In this document: positions 18,104 to 27,834 of the stretch, piece by piece
Position numbering within the stretch: position 1 is the stretch's first letter
Layout: each line of letters starts with the position of its first letter
From: Palsa-147 sp036513895
Lineage (GTDB): Bacteria; Acidobacteriota; Terriglobia; Acidiferrales; UBA7541
Direction: 5' to 3'
DNA: 64,000 bases
Assembly (NCBI GenBank): GCA_036513895.1
Contig: DATBYF010000107.1
Location: forward strand, 1 to 64,000
Made by a program: the position numbers and the translations under genes
The notes under the pieces: model-generated
What the model was told of the DNA's origin: nothing
Seen by the model: the letters and a program-made list of their open reading frames with translations, nothing else
Database searches by the model: none

Positions 18104-20560
18104 ATGCACACATTCATGCAGGACGCACGCTACGCGCTGCGGATGCTCCTGAAATCTCCCGGATTCACGCTGATCGCCATCATCACGCTGGCGCTCGGCA
18201 TCGGCGCAAATGCTGCAATCTTTTCCGTGGTTTATGTGTCGCTGCTGCGCCCGCTTCCGTATTCGCATTCCGAGCAACTCGTCACTCTGGCTGAATCGCG
18301 GCTGCCAACAAGCGAGGACGCGTTCAACGTTTCCTATCCCGACCTGATGGACTGGCGGAAAATGACGCGCAGCTTCCAATCGCTGACGGCCTACGGATTC
18401 GACGCCTTCACCTTTTCCGGCAATGGCGATCCGAAAAACGTCTTCGCCGCGCAAGTGCTCCCCAACTTTTTCTCGACGCTTGGCGTCAAGCCAATGCTCG
18501 GCCGCGATTTTGTGGACGGCGAGGACAAGCCCGATGGCCCGTACGTCGTAATTCTGAGTTACCGAACATGGCGCAGCGATTTTGGCGGCGACCCGAACGT
18601 CATCGGGCGCAGCTACCGCATAGATAACAAGCCGGTGACGATCATCGGCGTCCTGCCCAAGGCATTTGAATTCGCGCCGGCGGGGCAATCATCCGCGATG
18701 TGGGTTCCGATGCACGCCGAAGGCGATCTCGTCGAGCGGCGGAGCCTCCGCTGGATGAATGGGATCGCGCGCTTCGCGCCCGGCACGTCGGCGAAGCAAG
18801 CGCAAGCCGATCTCGACGCCGTAACCGCGCAGCTCGACCGCGAATATCCCGGGCCAAACGCCAACATCCACGTCGTTATGGTCGGCCTGCGCGAGAAAAT
18901 CGTCGGCCAGGTTCGTCCGCTGCTCTTGATTTTGACCGGCACGGTGGCATTTGTGCTGCTGATCGCCTGTGCCAATCTCGCGAATCTTCTGATGGCTCGC
19001 TCGGTGGGGAGGCAGAAGGAATTCGCGATTCGAGCGGCGATGGGCGCCACGCGGATTGATCTCATACGTCAATTGCTTACTGAGAGCCTGATGCTTTCGT
19101 TCCTCGGTGCCGCGGCGGGCATCCTCGTGGCGCAATGGGGCGTGAGCGCGCTGATCGCGGCGATACCTGTGCCCATCCTGCAATCGTTGCCGTATTTGCG
19201 CGACGCCGGAATGAATCTTCCCGTCCTGCTTTTCCTGGTTTGCGTCACGCTACTGACGGGCACCATCTTCGGCCTCGCGCCGGGGCTCGCCGTAGCGGAA
19301 TCAACGGTGGGCGAGATTTTGAAAGAGGATTCACGCGGCGCAACGAGCGGGACGCACGCGCGCCTGCGGAATGCATTCGTCACAGGCGAAATCGCCATTT
19401 GCCTCGTCCTGCTGGTTGGCGCGGGACTGATGGTTCGCAGCTTCCGCTCGCTGGTGCGAAAAAATCCCGGCTTCGACGCGCACAACGTCCTCACTTTCGC
19501 AGTGAACCTGCCGGACTATTCCTATCCATCGCAGAAAGATTACCCGTTCTCGAATCCCACGGCGATCCGCTTCGCGCATCAGTACACCGACGCGTTGCGC
19601 GCGCTGCCCGGCGTCGTGAGCGTTGGAATTTCCAGCAGCACTCCGACGTCCGGCGGCGGAGGCACAGTGCGCTTTGTGGTCGAGGGCCGGCCCGTGCAAC
19701 CCGGGAAAGAAGACGAAGCGCAAATCCGCGGCGTGGATTCCGGCTACTTCGCGGCGCTCAAAATTCCGCTGGTCGAGGGCCGATTCTTCAACGATTTCGA
19801 TAAATGGGAATCGGCTCCCGTGGTCGTCGTGAATCAGGCTTTCGTGAAGCGCTATTTTCCCGGCGAAGACGTGATAGGCAAGCGCATGCGCCTCACGTTC
19901 AATCCGAAAACGCCGTATATGGAAATCGTGGGAGTGGTTGGCGACACGGCCGACATAGATTTGGCCTCCGCGCCGCCGCCGATTCTTTACATGGCGAACG
20001 ATCAAGGGCCGAACACGTTTGCAATTTTCCTGGTGCGCACGGCCGGCGATCCGTCGGCATTTGTGGGCGCAGTTCGCGCGGCGTTGCGGCAACTCGATCC
20101 GCAGCTTGCCGTAATCATCGCGCAGCCGCTCGAGCAGGTGGCGAATGATTCGCCGGCGGTTTTTCTGCGGCGTTATCCCTCATATTTGATTGGGATATTC
20201 GCGATCTTGGCGCTGATTTTGGCTATCACCGGATTGCACGGGCTGATTTCGTATTCCGTTGTGCAGCGCACGCGCGAAATCGGAATTCGCATGGCGCTTG
20301 GCGCACAGTCTGGCGACGTCATCAGCATGATTTTGCGCCAGGGGATTGCGGCCGTGGTAGCGGGGATTGCGATTGGGATCATTGCGGCATTGGCGTTGAC
20401 GCGCTTGATGGCGAGTTTGCTCTACGGCGTTACGCCCACGGATGCGCTCACGTTTGGAAGCGTCGCGTTGATCCTGATAGCCGTGGCGATTTCGGCGTGC
20501 GTGATGCCGGCGATGCGCGCCACCCGCGTAGATCCAATCGAGGCATTGAGGCACGAGTGA
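18104..20560 (+). CDS. ADOP-family MacB/FtsX permease 4
   Basis: An 818-residue duplicated permease, ATG preceded by GGAGG. Usual architecture: N-terminal helix in KSPGFTLIAIITLALGIGA, periplasmic MacB core, FtsX block with LLIACANLANLLMARS, then the duplicate. It differs from its five neighbours at the C-terminus, which reads CVMPAMRATRVDPIEALRHE rather than the shared ARRAMRVDPMVALRYE tail, so it may be the oldest or least homogenised copy. It lies 58 bp before the next gene's start, so those two are probably co-transcribed. Confidence 0.92.
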   Translation: MHTFMQDARYALRMLLKSPGFTLIAIITLALGIGANAAIFSVVYVSLLRPLPYSHSEQLVTLAESRLPTSEDAFNVSYPDLMDWRKMTRSFQSLTAYGFDAFTFSGNGDPKNVFAAQVLPNFFSTLGVKPMLGRDFVDGEDKPDGPYVVILSYRTWRSDFGGDPNVIGRSYRIDNKPVTIIGVLPKAFEFAPAGQSSAMWVPMHAEGDLVERRSLRWMNGIARFAPGTSAKQAQADLDAVTAQLDREYPGPNANIHVVMVGLREKIVGQVRPLLLILTGTVAFVLLIACANLANLLMARSVGRQKEFAIRAAMGATRIDLIRQLLTESLMLSFLGAAAGILVAQWGVSALIAAIPVPILQSLPYLRDAGMNLPVLLFLVCVTLLTGTIFGLAPGLAVAESTVGEILKEDSRGATSGTHARLRNAFVTGEIAICLVLLVGAGLMVRSFRSLVRKNPGFDAHNVLTFAVNLPDYSYPSQKDYPFSNPTAIRFAHQYTDALRALPGVVSVGISSSTPTSGGGGTVRFVVEGRPVQPGKEDEAQIRGVDSGYFAALKIPLVEGRFFNDFDKWESAPVVVVNQAFVKRYFPGEDVIGKRMRLTFNPKTPYMEIVGVVGDTADIDLASAPPPILYMANDQGPNTFAIFLVRTAGDPSAFVGAVRAALRQLDPQLAVIIAQPLEQVANDSPAVFLRRYPSYLIGIFAILALILAITGLHGLISYSVVQRTREIGIRMALGAQSGDVISMILRQGIAAVVAGIAIGIIAALALTRLMASLLYGVTPTDALTFGSVALILIAVAISACVMPAMRATRVDPIEALRHE

Positions 20561-20618
20561 GCAGGAAAACCCGGCGGCATTTGCGCGAATTGTTCGCTGG
20601 GCGTGACATGGAGGGTTG

Positions 20619-23036
20619 ATGGGCACGTTGATGCAGGATGCTAAATTCGCGCTGCGCATGCTGCGCAAATCGCCGGGCTTCACGGTGATTGCCATTCTCA
20701 CGCTGGCGCTCGGCATCGGCGCGAATACTGCCGTGTTCACGGTGGTCAACAGCATCCTGCTGCGCCCGCTGCCTTACCCCGAATCGCAGCGCTTAGCGAC
20801 GCTTCGCACCATCATGCCCATGTTCCCCGAATTCCGTCTCGGTGATTCCGCGGCCAATGTAAGCGATATTCGAGCGCAGAACGACGTCTTCGAAGGTCTG
20901 GCGATGTTTCGCGAGTGGCCGATGAACCTTTCGGGCGACGGCGATCCAGTTCAGGCGCGCGTCGTGAAGGCTACTCCGGATATTTTCGCGCTGCTCGGCG
21001 CAGTCCCTCAGCAGGGACGCCTTTTCACCGGGGCCGAAGACGCGCTGGGGAAAGAAGACGTCGCCGTGATCAGCGATGCGCTGTGGCGGACCCGGTACGG
21101 CGCCGATCCGAAATTAATCGGCCGGGCGCTGCGACTCGACGGCAAGCTGTATAACGTCGTCGGCATCACCGCGCCGGGTTTTGAATTCGAGAAGACTGAA
21201 ATTTGGGTGCCGCTCGCGCTGACACCGAAAGAGCTCGCCGACCGCGCCATGGATGCCAACTCGGTCTTCGTGCGGCTGAAGAGCGGCGTGCCGCTCGTCC
21301 GCGCCCGGGCTGAGATGGACGCGATTGCGACGCGATTCAGCAAGGAATATCCCAGCGACGACAAAGACATCAAATTTACGCTCGCTTTGTTGCAGGAAGA
21401 CACGACCGGTAACGCGCGGCCGGCCTTGCTCGTTCTGATGGGTGCTGTCGCGCTCGTGCTCCTGATTGGCTGCGCAAACGTTGGCAGCCTCGCGCTGGCG
21501 CGCAGCCTTACGCGGCAAAAGGAAGTAGCCGTGCGGGCGGCGCTGGGCGCGAGTCGCGGCAGGATCCTGCGGCAATTTTTCGTCGAGAGCTTGGTACTTG
21601 CTCTGTTTGGCGGCGCGGCGGGGTGGGCGCTGGGAGTATACGGAGTCGAGGCCTTCCGGCACCTCGCGCCCGCCGATACACCACGGCTCGCGGATTTGCG
21701 CATGGATTACGGCGTGTTCGCGTTCACGCTGGGAATTTCCGTGCTGGCCGCCGTGCTCTTTGGCTTGGCACCTGCGTTGCAAAGTTCCCGCACGGAAGTT
21801 GGCGGCGCTCTGAAAGAATCGGGCCCGGTGGGATCGACCGGGACTCGCTCGCGTCAACGCGTGAGAAGCGCGCTCGTCGTTCTTGAAGTGAGCCTCGCTC
21901 TGGTTCTGCTCGCGAGTTCTGCGTTACTCATCAAAAGCCTGTTGCGCTTGACGCATGTGGACCCCGGATTCCGCACGGATCATCTTCTGACGGCCGCCGT
22001 TTCATTGCCGCCCGCAAAATACTCTACCGAAGCGCGAAAGAGCGCGTTTTTGAACGAATTGATGGAGCGAATGAAATCACTTCCCGCAGAGGGCTCGGCT
22101 GCGGCGAATACTTCCGTCCTCAACGGAGGTTTGACGATCACGATCCTCAACGTCGAAGGGCCGCAAGGCGCGGTAAAAAGCGAACAATCAGGCATCGAAA
22201 CGATGTCAATTACTCGCGGATTTTTCAGGGTCATGCGAATTCCGTTCGTTCTTGGGCGCGATTTTTCGGCGGAAGAAAGGCAGGGTGCGCCGAGAGCCGC
22301 AATCGTCAATGAGTCCTTTGTGCGCCGGTATTTCCCGAATTCCGATCCGATCGGTAAGCGGCTGAACTTCAACATTGACCCAAACGAAAAGCCAGACTGG
22401 GATGAAATTGTTGGTGTTGTTCAAGACGTGCGCGACGTCGAACTTGTCAAGCCGCCGCGGCCGGAGATCTTTTTGCCTCTGGAGCGCTGTACCGCGGACT
22501 CCTTTTCGGTATTCGTACGCACGCAATCGAATCCGCGTACCGTTGTGCCCGCGCTGCGCTCCATCGTTCAGACGATTGATCCTGACTTGCCTCTCACCGA
22601 AGTTGGCACGATGGACGAGACGGTGTACGCGAGGACGGCGACGCCACGTTTTCGCTCGATTTTGCTGACGGTATTCGCGGGGCTGGGGCTGCTGCTTTCG
22701 CTGATTGGCATCTACGGCGTAATTGCAATCACGGTGGCGCAGCAGACGCGCGAGATCGGAATTCGCATGGCGCTCGGCGCGCACCCGGCCGACGTTATGC
22801 GGCTGGTACTGCGGCGCGGGATGTTGTGGGTGGCGGCGGGCACTGTGGCCGGATTGGTGGGCGCGTATGCGGCTACGCGGCTGCTCGAAAGTTTGTTGTA
22901 CGAGGTGAAGGCGACGGATGCGGCATCGTTCGCGATTGCTACGGCGCTGCTGGTAGCGTCGGCGATTGCGGCGTGTTACATCCCCGCACGCCGCGCAATG
23001 CGCGTTGATCCGATGGTGGCGCTGCGATACGAGTGA
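20619..23036 (+). CDS. ADOP-family MacB/FtsX permease 5
   Basis: An 805-residue duplicated permease. The ATG at 20619 is chosen over the overlapping TTG three bases earlier because it sits at the usual spacing from GGAGG. The first FtsX motif is LLIGCANVGSLALARS, more diverged than in the other copies. The second block reads YGVIAITVAQQTREIGIRMALGA. The tail is the shared CYIPARRAMRVDPMVALRYE. No ATPase gene is present nearby, in keeping with the orphan description of the family. Confidence 0.92.
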   Translation: MGTLMQDAKFALRMLRKSPGFTVIAILTLALGIGANTAVFTVVNSILLRPLPYPESQRLATLRTIMPMFPEFRLGDSAANVSDIRAQNDVFEGLAMFREWPMNLSGDGDPVQARVVKATPDIFALLGAVPQQGRLFTGAEDALGKEDVAVISDALWRTRYGADPKLIGRALRLDGKLYNVVGITAPGFEFEKTEIWVPLALTPKELADRAMDANSVFVRLKSGVPLVRARAEMDAIATRFSKEYPSDDKDIKFTLALLQEDTTGNARPALLVLMGAVALVLLIGCANVGSLALARSLTRQKEVAVRAALGASRGRILRQFFVESLVLALFGGAAGWALGVYGVEAFRHLAPADTPRLADLRMDYGVFAFTLGISVLAAVLFGLAPALQSSRTEVGGALKESGPVGSTGTRSRQRVRSALVVLEVSLALVLLASSALLIKSLLRLTHVDPGFRTDHLLTAAVSLPPAKYSTEARKSAFLNELMERMKSLPAEGSAAANTSVLNGGLTITILNVEGPQGAVKSEQSGIETMSITRGFFRVMRIPFVLGRDFSAEERQGAPRAAIVNESFVRRYFPNSDPIGKRLNFNIDPNEKPDWDEIVGVVQDVRDVELVKPPRPEIFLPLERCTADSFSVFVRTQSNPRTVVPALRSIVQTIDPDLPLTEVGTMDETVYARTATPRFRSILLTVFAGLGLLLSLIGIYGVIAITVAQQTREIGIRMALGAHPADVMRLVLRRGMLWVAAGTVAGLVGAYAATRLLESLLYEVKATDAASFAIATALLVASAIAACYIPARRAMRVDPMVALRYE

Positions 23037-23079
23037 TCGGTTGGTGGTGCATGAATGGGCGATCCTGCCGGGCAGAGCA

Positions 23080-23156
23080 TCGTGGCGCGAGCATTATGCC
23101 GACGAATTTAATGCGCGGCGCGGGGATGGACCCGGGCAAGATTCCCGCGCGGCGAA
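23080..23156. repeat. REP-like palindrome, copy 6 (degenerate)
   Basis: TCGTGGCGCGAGCATTATGCC and GGGCAAGATTCCCGCGCGGCGAA arms with several substitutions, between ADOP genes 5 and 6. Confidence 0.65.
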
Positions 23157-23228
23157 TGTGGGCCGCGCCGTCAGGAACAAGATTTTGCACATTGGGTGAA
23201 TTGATTTGCGCGACGAAACGGAGACGGA

Positions 23229-25688
23229 ATGAACACACTCATGCAGGACATCAGATTCGCCGCGCGGATGCTGCGCAAATCGCCGGGATTCGCGCTGATT
23301 GCCATCCTCACGCTGGCGCTCGGCATCGGTGCGAACACGGCGATTTTCTCCGTCGTTGACGCTGTCCTGCTCAAGCCGCTGCCGTATCCGCAGCCGGGCA
23401 ACATCGCGGCGGTCTGGGGCACACACTCAAAGATGGGCGAAACCTCGCGCGCCATCTCGTTCCCCGACTTCAAGGATTTTCAGGCGCAGAATCACGTCTT
23501 CGAGCACATCGCGGTGTACACCGACGACACGACGGCGTTGACCGGCGCTGGCGAACCTCTGCACCTTTTCGCCGAGAAAGTCAGCGCCGACATGTTTTCG
23601 GTTCTCGGCGTCCAGCCGCTTCTCGGCCGAACGTTTCTTCCTGATGAAGACCAGCCGGGGCACTACGTCGCGCTGATCAGCTACCGGCTGTGGCAGAGCC
23701 ACTTCGGCGCCGACCCGAGCATCGTGGGTCGCGCAGTAATGTTTGGCGGCCGCGACTTCACTATCGTCGGCGTGCTGCCCGCATCCTTCGTCTACCCGTT
23801 CAATTCGGACGTGCCGGACGTATGGAAAACCTTTTCGGAAGACGCGACGCCCGTGGGCGGCGGCTCACCGGACAGCGACAAGCCAATGACCGAGGAGCGC
23901 GGCGCGCATTTTGTGAGCTCACTGGCACGACTGAAGCCGGGCATCACATTCGCGCAGGCCAATGCCGAGGCGGATGCGATCGGCAACCGCCTCGCCGATC
24001 AATATCCGGACACAAACAAATACACCAGCTTCCGAATTGAGCCGGCGCTAGACGGGCTCGTCGGCAAGCTGAAGCCGCAGCTCCGCGTGCTCCTCGGAGC
24101 GGTAGCGTTCGTGCTGCTGATCGGCTGCGCCAACATCGCCAACCTTCTTCTCGCGCGCACGACGGCGCGCCAGCGCGAAATGGCAATTCGCACCGCGATG
24201 GGCGCGGGCCGCACGCGAATTATCCGCCAGCTCTTGATCGAGGCGGGAATGATTTCGCTCGCCGGAGGAACTTGCGGCCTCATTGTGGCCGCCTGGGGCA
24301 CGGAATATCTCGTGAGGCTCGCCACAGGACAGTTTCCGCGCGTCGCCGGGACCGCTCTTGATGCGCGCGTCCTCGCTTTCACTTTCATCGCCTCAGTCGT
24401 AACGGGATTTCTTTTTGGCATTGCGCCCGCGCTCCAGCTTTCGAGCCAGCCGCTCTCAGAAATCCTGAAGGAAGGCGGCCGCAGCTCGAGCCAAAGCGCG
24501 AGGCAGCACCGCTTGCGGAATATTCTGATTGTCGGAGAAATGGCGCTGGCCGTAATTCTATTAAGCTGCGCCGGATTGCTAATTGAGAGCCTCTCGAATT
24601 TGCAGCACGTCAATCCGGGCTTCAATTCTCACGGCGTGGTCACTTTCGCGATTGATCTGCCGAGCAGCCGGTATTCGAAGCCGGAAGCTATCAAGGCGTT
24701 TTTCCGGCAGTTAAGCGAGCGAATGCGCGCGTTGCCCGGTGTCGAATCGGCCAGCACGGGCGTACCGTTGCCGTTCAGCGATGCAGTGATTCGGACCTCG
24801 TACCAAATCGACGGCCGCCCTGTTCCGAAGAGCGAAGAGCCGCACGTGCACTTCCGCGCCGTCAGCGTGGATTATTTCCGAACGATGCAGATCCCGCTGC
24901 TGAAGGGCAGGGCGTTCTCCGCCACAGACAATGCCACCGCGCCGATGGTGATCGTCGTGAATCAGGCGCTCGCGAGCAAAGCGTTTCCGGGCGAGGACCC
25001 CATCGGCAAACACATCAAGCCCGGCGTGTCCGAGGTTGGCCCCGCGCCGTTTCGCGAAATTATCGGCGTGGTCGGCAACGTGAAAGTGCGCGGCCTCGAC
25101 TCGGCCGACGAGGCGGAGTGCTACACGCCCGAGGAGCAAACGGGATTCGAGTGGCAATACGGCGTGGTACGGACCTCAGTGCCGCCCGCGACGCTGATCC
25201 CCGCGATTCGCGAGCAGGTGCGCGCGCTCGACAAAGATGTGGTGATTTTCGACCCCAAGACGATGGATGAATACCTCGCGAGGGCTACGGCGCAACCGCG
25301 GCTTGATTCGGCACTGCTCGCGCTTTTTGCGGGCCTTGCGCTGATTCTTGCCATGGTGGGGATTTATGGCGTGATGTCTTATGGCGTTGCGCAGCGCACT
25401 AACGAGTTTGGAATTCGCATGACGCTGGGCGCGCAACGCGCAGACATGCTCGGGCTCGTCTTGAGGCAAGGGCTGGGCGTCGCGGCGATTGGCGCAGCAG
25501 TAGGAATTGTGGCAACCATTGGGGCGACGCGGCTACTCACAAGTTTGCTCTTCGGAGTGAGGCCGGGCGATCCGCTCACGCTCGTGGCTGTCTCGGTGAT
25601 TCTGCTAATGTGCGCGTTAGTTGCGTGCTACATCCCGGCGCGCCGTGCGATGCGCGTGGACCCGATGGTGGCGCTGCGATACGAGTGA
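23229..25688 (+). CDS. ADOP-family MacB/FtsX permease 6
   Basis: An 819-residue duplicated permease, last of the tandem run. It begins TLMQDIRFAARMLRKSPGFA; the ATG follows GGAGA. The first FtsX block contains LLIGCANIANLLLART and the second YGVMSYGVAQRTNEFGIRMTLGA. The 18-residue tail is identical to that of permeases 2 and 5. A half repeat follows the stop codon, and the next genes are convergent. Confidence 0.92.
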   Translation: MNTLMQDIRFAARMLRKSPGFALIAILTLALGIGANTAIFSVVDAVLLKPLPYPQPGNIAAVWGTHSKMGETSRAISFPDFKDFQAQNHVFEHIAVYTDDTTALTGAGEPLHLFAEKVSADMFSVLGVQPLLGRTFLPDEDQPGHYVALISYRLWQSHFGADPSIVGRAVMFGGRDFTIVGVLPASFVYPFNSDVPDVWKTFSEDATPVGGGSPDSDKPMTEERGAHFVSSLARLKPGITFAQANAEADAIGNRLADQYPDTNKYTSFRIEPALDGLVGKLKPQLRVLLGAVAFVLLIGCANIANLLLARTTARQREMAIRTAMGAGRTRIIRQLLIEAGMISLAGGTCGLIVAAWGTEYLVRLATGQFPRVAGTALDARVLAFTFIASVVTGFLFGIAPALQLSSQPLSEILKEGGRSSSQSARQHRLRNILIVGEMALAVILLSCAGLLIESLSNLQHVNPGFNSHGVVTFAIDLPSSRYSKPEAIKAFFRQLSERMRALPGVESASTGVPLPFSDAVIRTSYQIDGRPVPKSEEPHVHFRAVSVDYFRTMQIPLLKGRAFSATDNATAPMVIVVNQALASKAFPGEDPIGKHIKPGVSEVGPAPFREIIGVVGNVKVRGLDSADEAECYTPEEQTGFEWQYGVVRTSVPPATLIPAIREQVRALDKDVVIFDPKTMDEYLARATAQPRLDSALLALFAGLALILAMVGIYGVMSYGVAQRTNEFGIRMTLGAQRADMLGLVLRQGLGVAAIGAAVGIVATIGATRLLTSLLFGVRPGDPLTLVAVSVILLMCALVACYIPARRAMRVDPMVALRYE

Positions 25689-25700
25689 TCGGTCAGGCAG

Positions 25701-25727
25701 TCGCGGGCAAGATGCACGCGCCACGAA
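25701..25727. repeat. REP-like element, right arm only, copy 7
   Basis: TCGCGGGCAAGATGCACGCG then CCACGAA: only the right arm remains, 12 bp after the last ADOP stop codon. Confidence 0.6.
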
Positions 25728-25745
25728 TCGTCTGCTGCGTAATTC

Positions 25746-26192
25746 CTACAGGAATCCCTTGCGTTCGTATTCGCGGAAGCCTGCGGTGGTCAATACGGCC
25801 AGCTCCATGAACAGGATCATGTCTACTTCGGTGAAATTGAAGCAGGCCTTGCCCTGCATATGTTTCTTCAGTTCCGACGACATGCCGGCGAGCAGACCGG
25901 GATTCATGTAGACCGGGAACAGGTGATAGCTGACGTAGCTCTTCTTGAGTTGGACGGCGGCGAAGAAAAGCGGTTTGCCTCTCCAGCTCGGCGATTTGGT
26001 GTTGAGATAATAATTGTCGGGCTTGTCGGCGAAGACGCTGAGCTGCGGAGCGAGTGTTTCGAGCATCGCGCGAATCGAGTCGAATACGGCGCGGAATTGC
26101 GCTTTTTGAGCGCTTTTTGCGGCGCCATTTGACGCAATTTTGCGAGGAGCCGCTTTTGCGGTACGTTTGGGCTTCGATTTCTTCGGCGCCAT
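25746..26192 (-). CDS. Conserved hypothetical protein, possibly DUF1801/YdhG-like
   Basis: A 148-residue protein. Residues 1-28 are Lys/Ala-rich and low complexity (KKSKPKRTAKAAPRK). The globular part follows the pattern of small YdhG/DUF1801-type folds: a conserved core with KPLFFAAVQLKKSYVSYHLFPVY and then a helical region with LKKHMQGKACFNF. No catalytic residues are evident. The ATG has AAAGGATG upstream. It lies 82 bp downstream of the acyl hydrolase gene on the same strand, so the two may share a transcript. Family assignment is uncertain; function unknown. Confidence 0.7.
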   Translation of the reverse strand: MAPKKSKPKRTAKAAPRKIASNGAAKSAQKAQFRAVFDSIRAMLETLAPQLSVFADKPDNYYLNTKSPSWRGKPLFFAAVQLKKSYVSYHLFPVYMNPGLLAGMSSELKKHMQGKACFNFTEVDMILFMELAVLTTAGFREYERKGFL

Positions 26193-26274
26193 TTTGCTTC
26201 ATCCTTTCGCGACGCAAATCTCACGCGATGGGCGATCGCTCTCCTGGTGCGGTTGCTGCTATCCCGCCTTGAAT

Positions 26275-27705
26275 CTACAAATGGCGCTGCAAAAATTTTA
26301 GTGTTTCGCGCCAGGCTACCACGCGGGCCTGTGCCGTGGCCTTTGGGTCGCCGCCGAACGCCACTCGCAAATCGAACGTCGGAACCTTTGATACTACCGT
26401 CGTTGCCGGCGTGTACGGCAGCCTCAGCAAATGTCCCGCGCCGGGACTCTTCACGTGTAGCGCCTCGTATTCGAAGCCGCGCGCCTGGAGCCGCCGCACC
26501 GCTGCTTCCGCCATGGCTTCGGAGGGCCACACAGCATCGTCGCCTGCGGACACCAGCAAAATCGGCGCGCGAATGTGCTCGACGGGAATTCCCGCGAGCT
26601 CGACGAAATGGCGCTGCCGAAGCGAGTCGTGGTGCAGATCGAGGAAGCGCACCGCTTTGCGAAATGTAATCACGCGCACCGCGGTCCAAATGCGAAACCA
26701 GCCCATCGAGTAGGGCACGAACGGAAGTTGCTCTCCGCGATAGGTCCACGACGATCGAGCCCCATTTTTGCCGCCTGGAGATTTCCCGTCGTCCGGAGCG
26801 CGGCCGGTGCCTTGCCACGTCACGTGGCCAGGGACGATTCCAATCACGGCGCGCAGCAGCGGAATTTTTGACGCCAGCAGCAACGCTAGCTCAGCGCCGC
26901 GCGAAATTCCGTACACCGCGATTCTGCCGGGATCGATTTCCGGCTGCCGGCAAAGCCAGGCGATGGCGCGCTCGAAATATTCGAGCGGGATGCTATTGAG
27001 CGAAGGCGGCAGCGGATGGAATCCGAAGTAGGGAAGCGCGAACCCGGCGTAGCCGTGGCCCGCCAGCGCCGCCGCGACTTCCCAATCGAGCCCGCCGCCT
27101 GAGCCGCCGAGCGTGATGACCACAGGCAAGCGCTCGTCCTCGATGGCGCCGACCGCCGCCGATTTCTTCGAAGCGCTCAACAATGACTGAGTCACGGCGC
27201 GAGGCGTTCCGTCGGCGTCGAAATATTGCTGCTCGCGAACTTCGCCTGAAGGCAGAAATAGCAATCCCGTCAGGCCTTCTTCCTCGACGGCGCGCACGAT
27301 CGTCCCTTGCGGCACGAATTGCTTTTCAAGGCGTTCGCGCGCGGTTTGCAGCATATTCGGCGTGGTTGCTTCGAATGTGATCTCGCTTGGCGCGAGTTCC
27401 TTTTTCAAGTATTGGTCGTTCTGGCCAGCATCGCCGGGATTGAGCCGCATGGACCAGAAGAGCCCCACAGGGTCCACGCCGCTATACGTTCCGCTTCGCG
27501 GCGCGTCCTGGCTGAGGATCACGGTGCCGTCCAGGCGCGACATAAATTCCGCGCGCGATTCCCAGCGGCGATTCAGGTCGTCCATCGTCCAGGCGACGAT
27601 TTTGACAGGGGTGCGCGGCGGCGCGCCGGTGATGCGAATACGTACCTCGTCGTCAGCGAGCGCAGGATTGGGCGTAATGATGATTTTTAGTGGAATGTCG
27701 GACAT
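26275..27705 (-). CDS. BAAT-type acyl-CoA thioesterase/acyltransferase-like hydrolase
   Basis: A 476-residue two-domain alpha/beta hydrolase like the bile-acid-CoA:amino-acid N-acyltransferase / acyl-CoA thioesterase group. Residues about 5-140 are the N-terminal beta-sandwich (KIIITPNPALADDEVRI...VDPVGLFWSM). Residues about 190-476 form the hydrolase domain with GGSGGG (oxyanion region near 200-205), nucleophile elbow GISRG with Ser268, a late acidic site in SAGDDAVWP and a histidine in GAGHLLRLP. Together these suggest a Ser-Asp-His triad. No signal peptide is seen, so it is probably cytosolic. Four CTYGTCA-type heptamers lie 37 bp upstream of its start. The real substrate is unknown in bacteria of this type. 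Confidence 0.85.
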   Translation of the reverse strand: MSDIPLKIIITPNPALADDEVRIRITGAPPRTPVKIVAWTMDDLNRRWESRAEFMSRLDGTVILSQDAPRSGTYSGVDPVGLFWSMRLNPGDAGQNDQYLKKELAPSEITFEATTPNMLQTARERLEKQFVPQGTIVRAVEEEGLTGLLFLPSGEVREQQYFDADGTPRAVTQSLLSASKKSAAVGAIEDERLPVVITLGGSGGGLDWEVAAALAGHGYAGFALPYFGFHPLPPSLNSIPLEYFERAIAWLCRQPEIDPGRIAVYGISRGAELALLLASKIPLLRAVIGIVPGHVTWQGTGRAPDDGKSPGGKNGARSSWTYRGEQLPFVPYSMGWFRIWTAVRVITFRKAVRFLDLHHDSLRQRHFVELAGIPVEHIRAPILLVSAGDDAVWPSEAMAEAAVRRLQARGFEYEALHVKSPGAGHLLRLPYTPATTVVSKVPTFDLRVAFGGDPKATAQARVVAWRETLKFLQRHL

Positions 27706-27741
27706 GGATCACATTTACATGATACGACGGGGGTGAAGAAG

Positions 27742-27769
27742 TGACGAGCGACAAGTGACGAATGACGAG
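27742..27769 (-). repeat. Four tandem heptamers upstream of the hydrolase gene
   Basis: Read on the minus strand: CTCGTCA, TTCGTCA, CTTGTCG, CTCGTCA in exact 7-bp register, ending 36 bp before the ATG at 27705. Same motif as the plus-strand leaders in the phage-like region. Confidence 0.75.
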
Positions 27770-27820
27770 CGTGTTCTGAAACAAATCCGACAGTTGTTAT
27801 TCGGGCTGCAGGCGTTGTCT

Positions 27821-27834
27821 CTTGTCACTTGTCA
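27821..27834 (+). repeat. Two tandem heptamers over the beta-propeller gene's end
   Basis: CTTGTCA twice. They overlap the last codons and the stop of the minus-strand gene at 27825-28916, so its C-terminal residues are written by the repeat. Confidence 0.6.
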
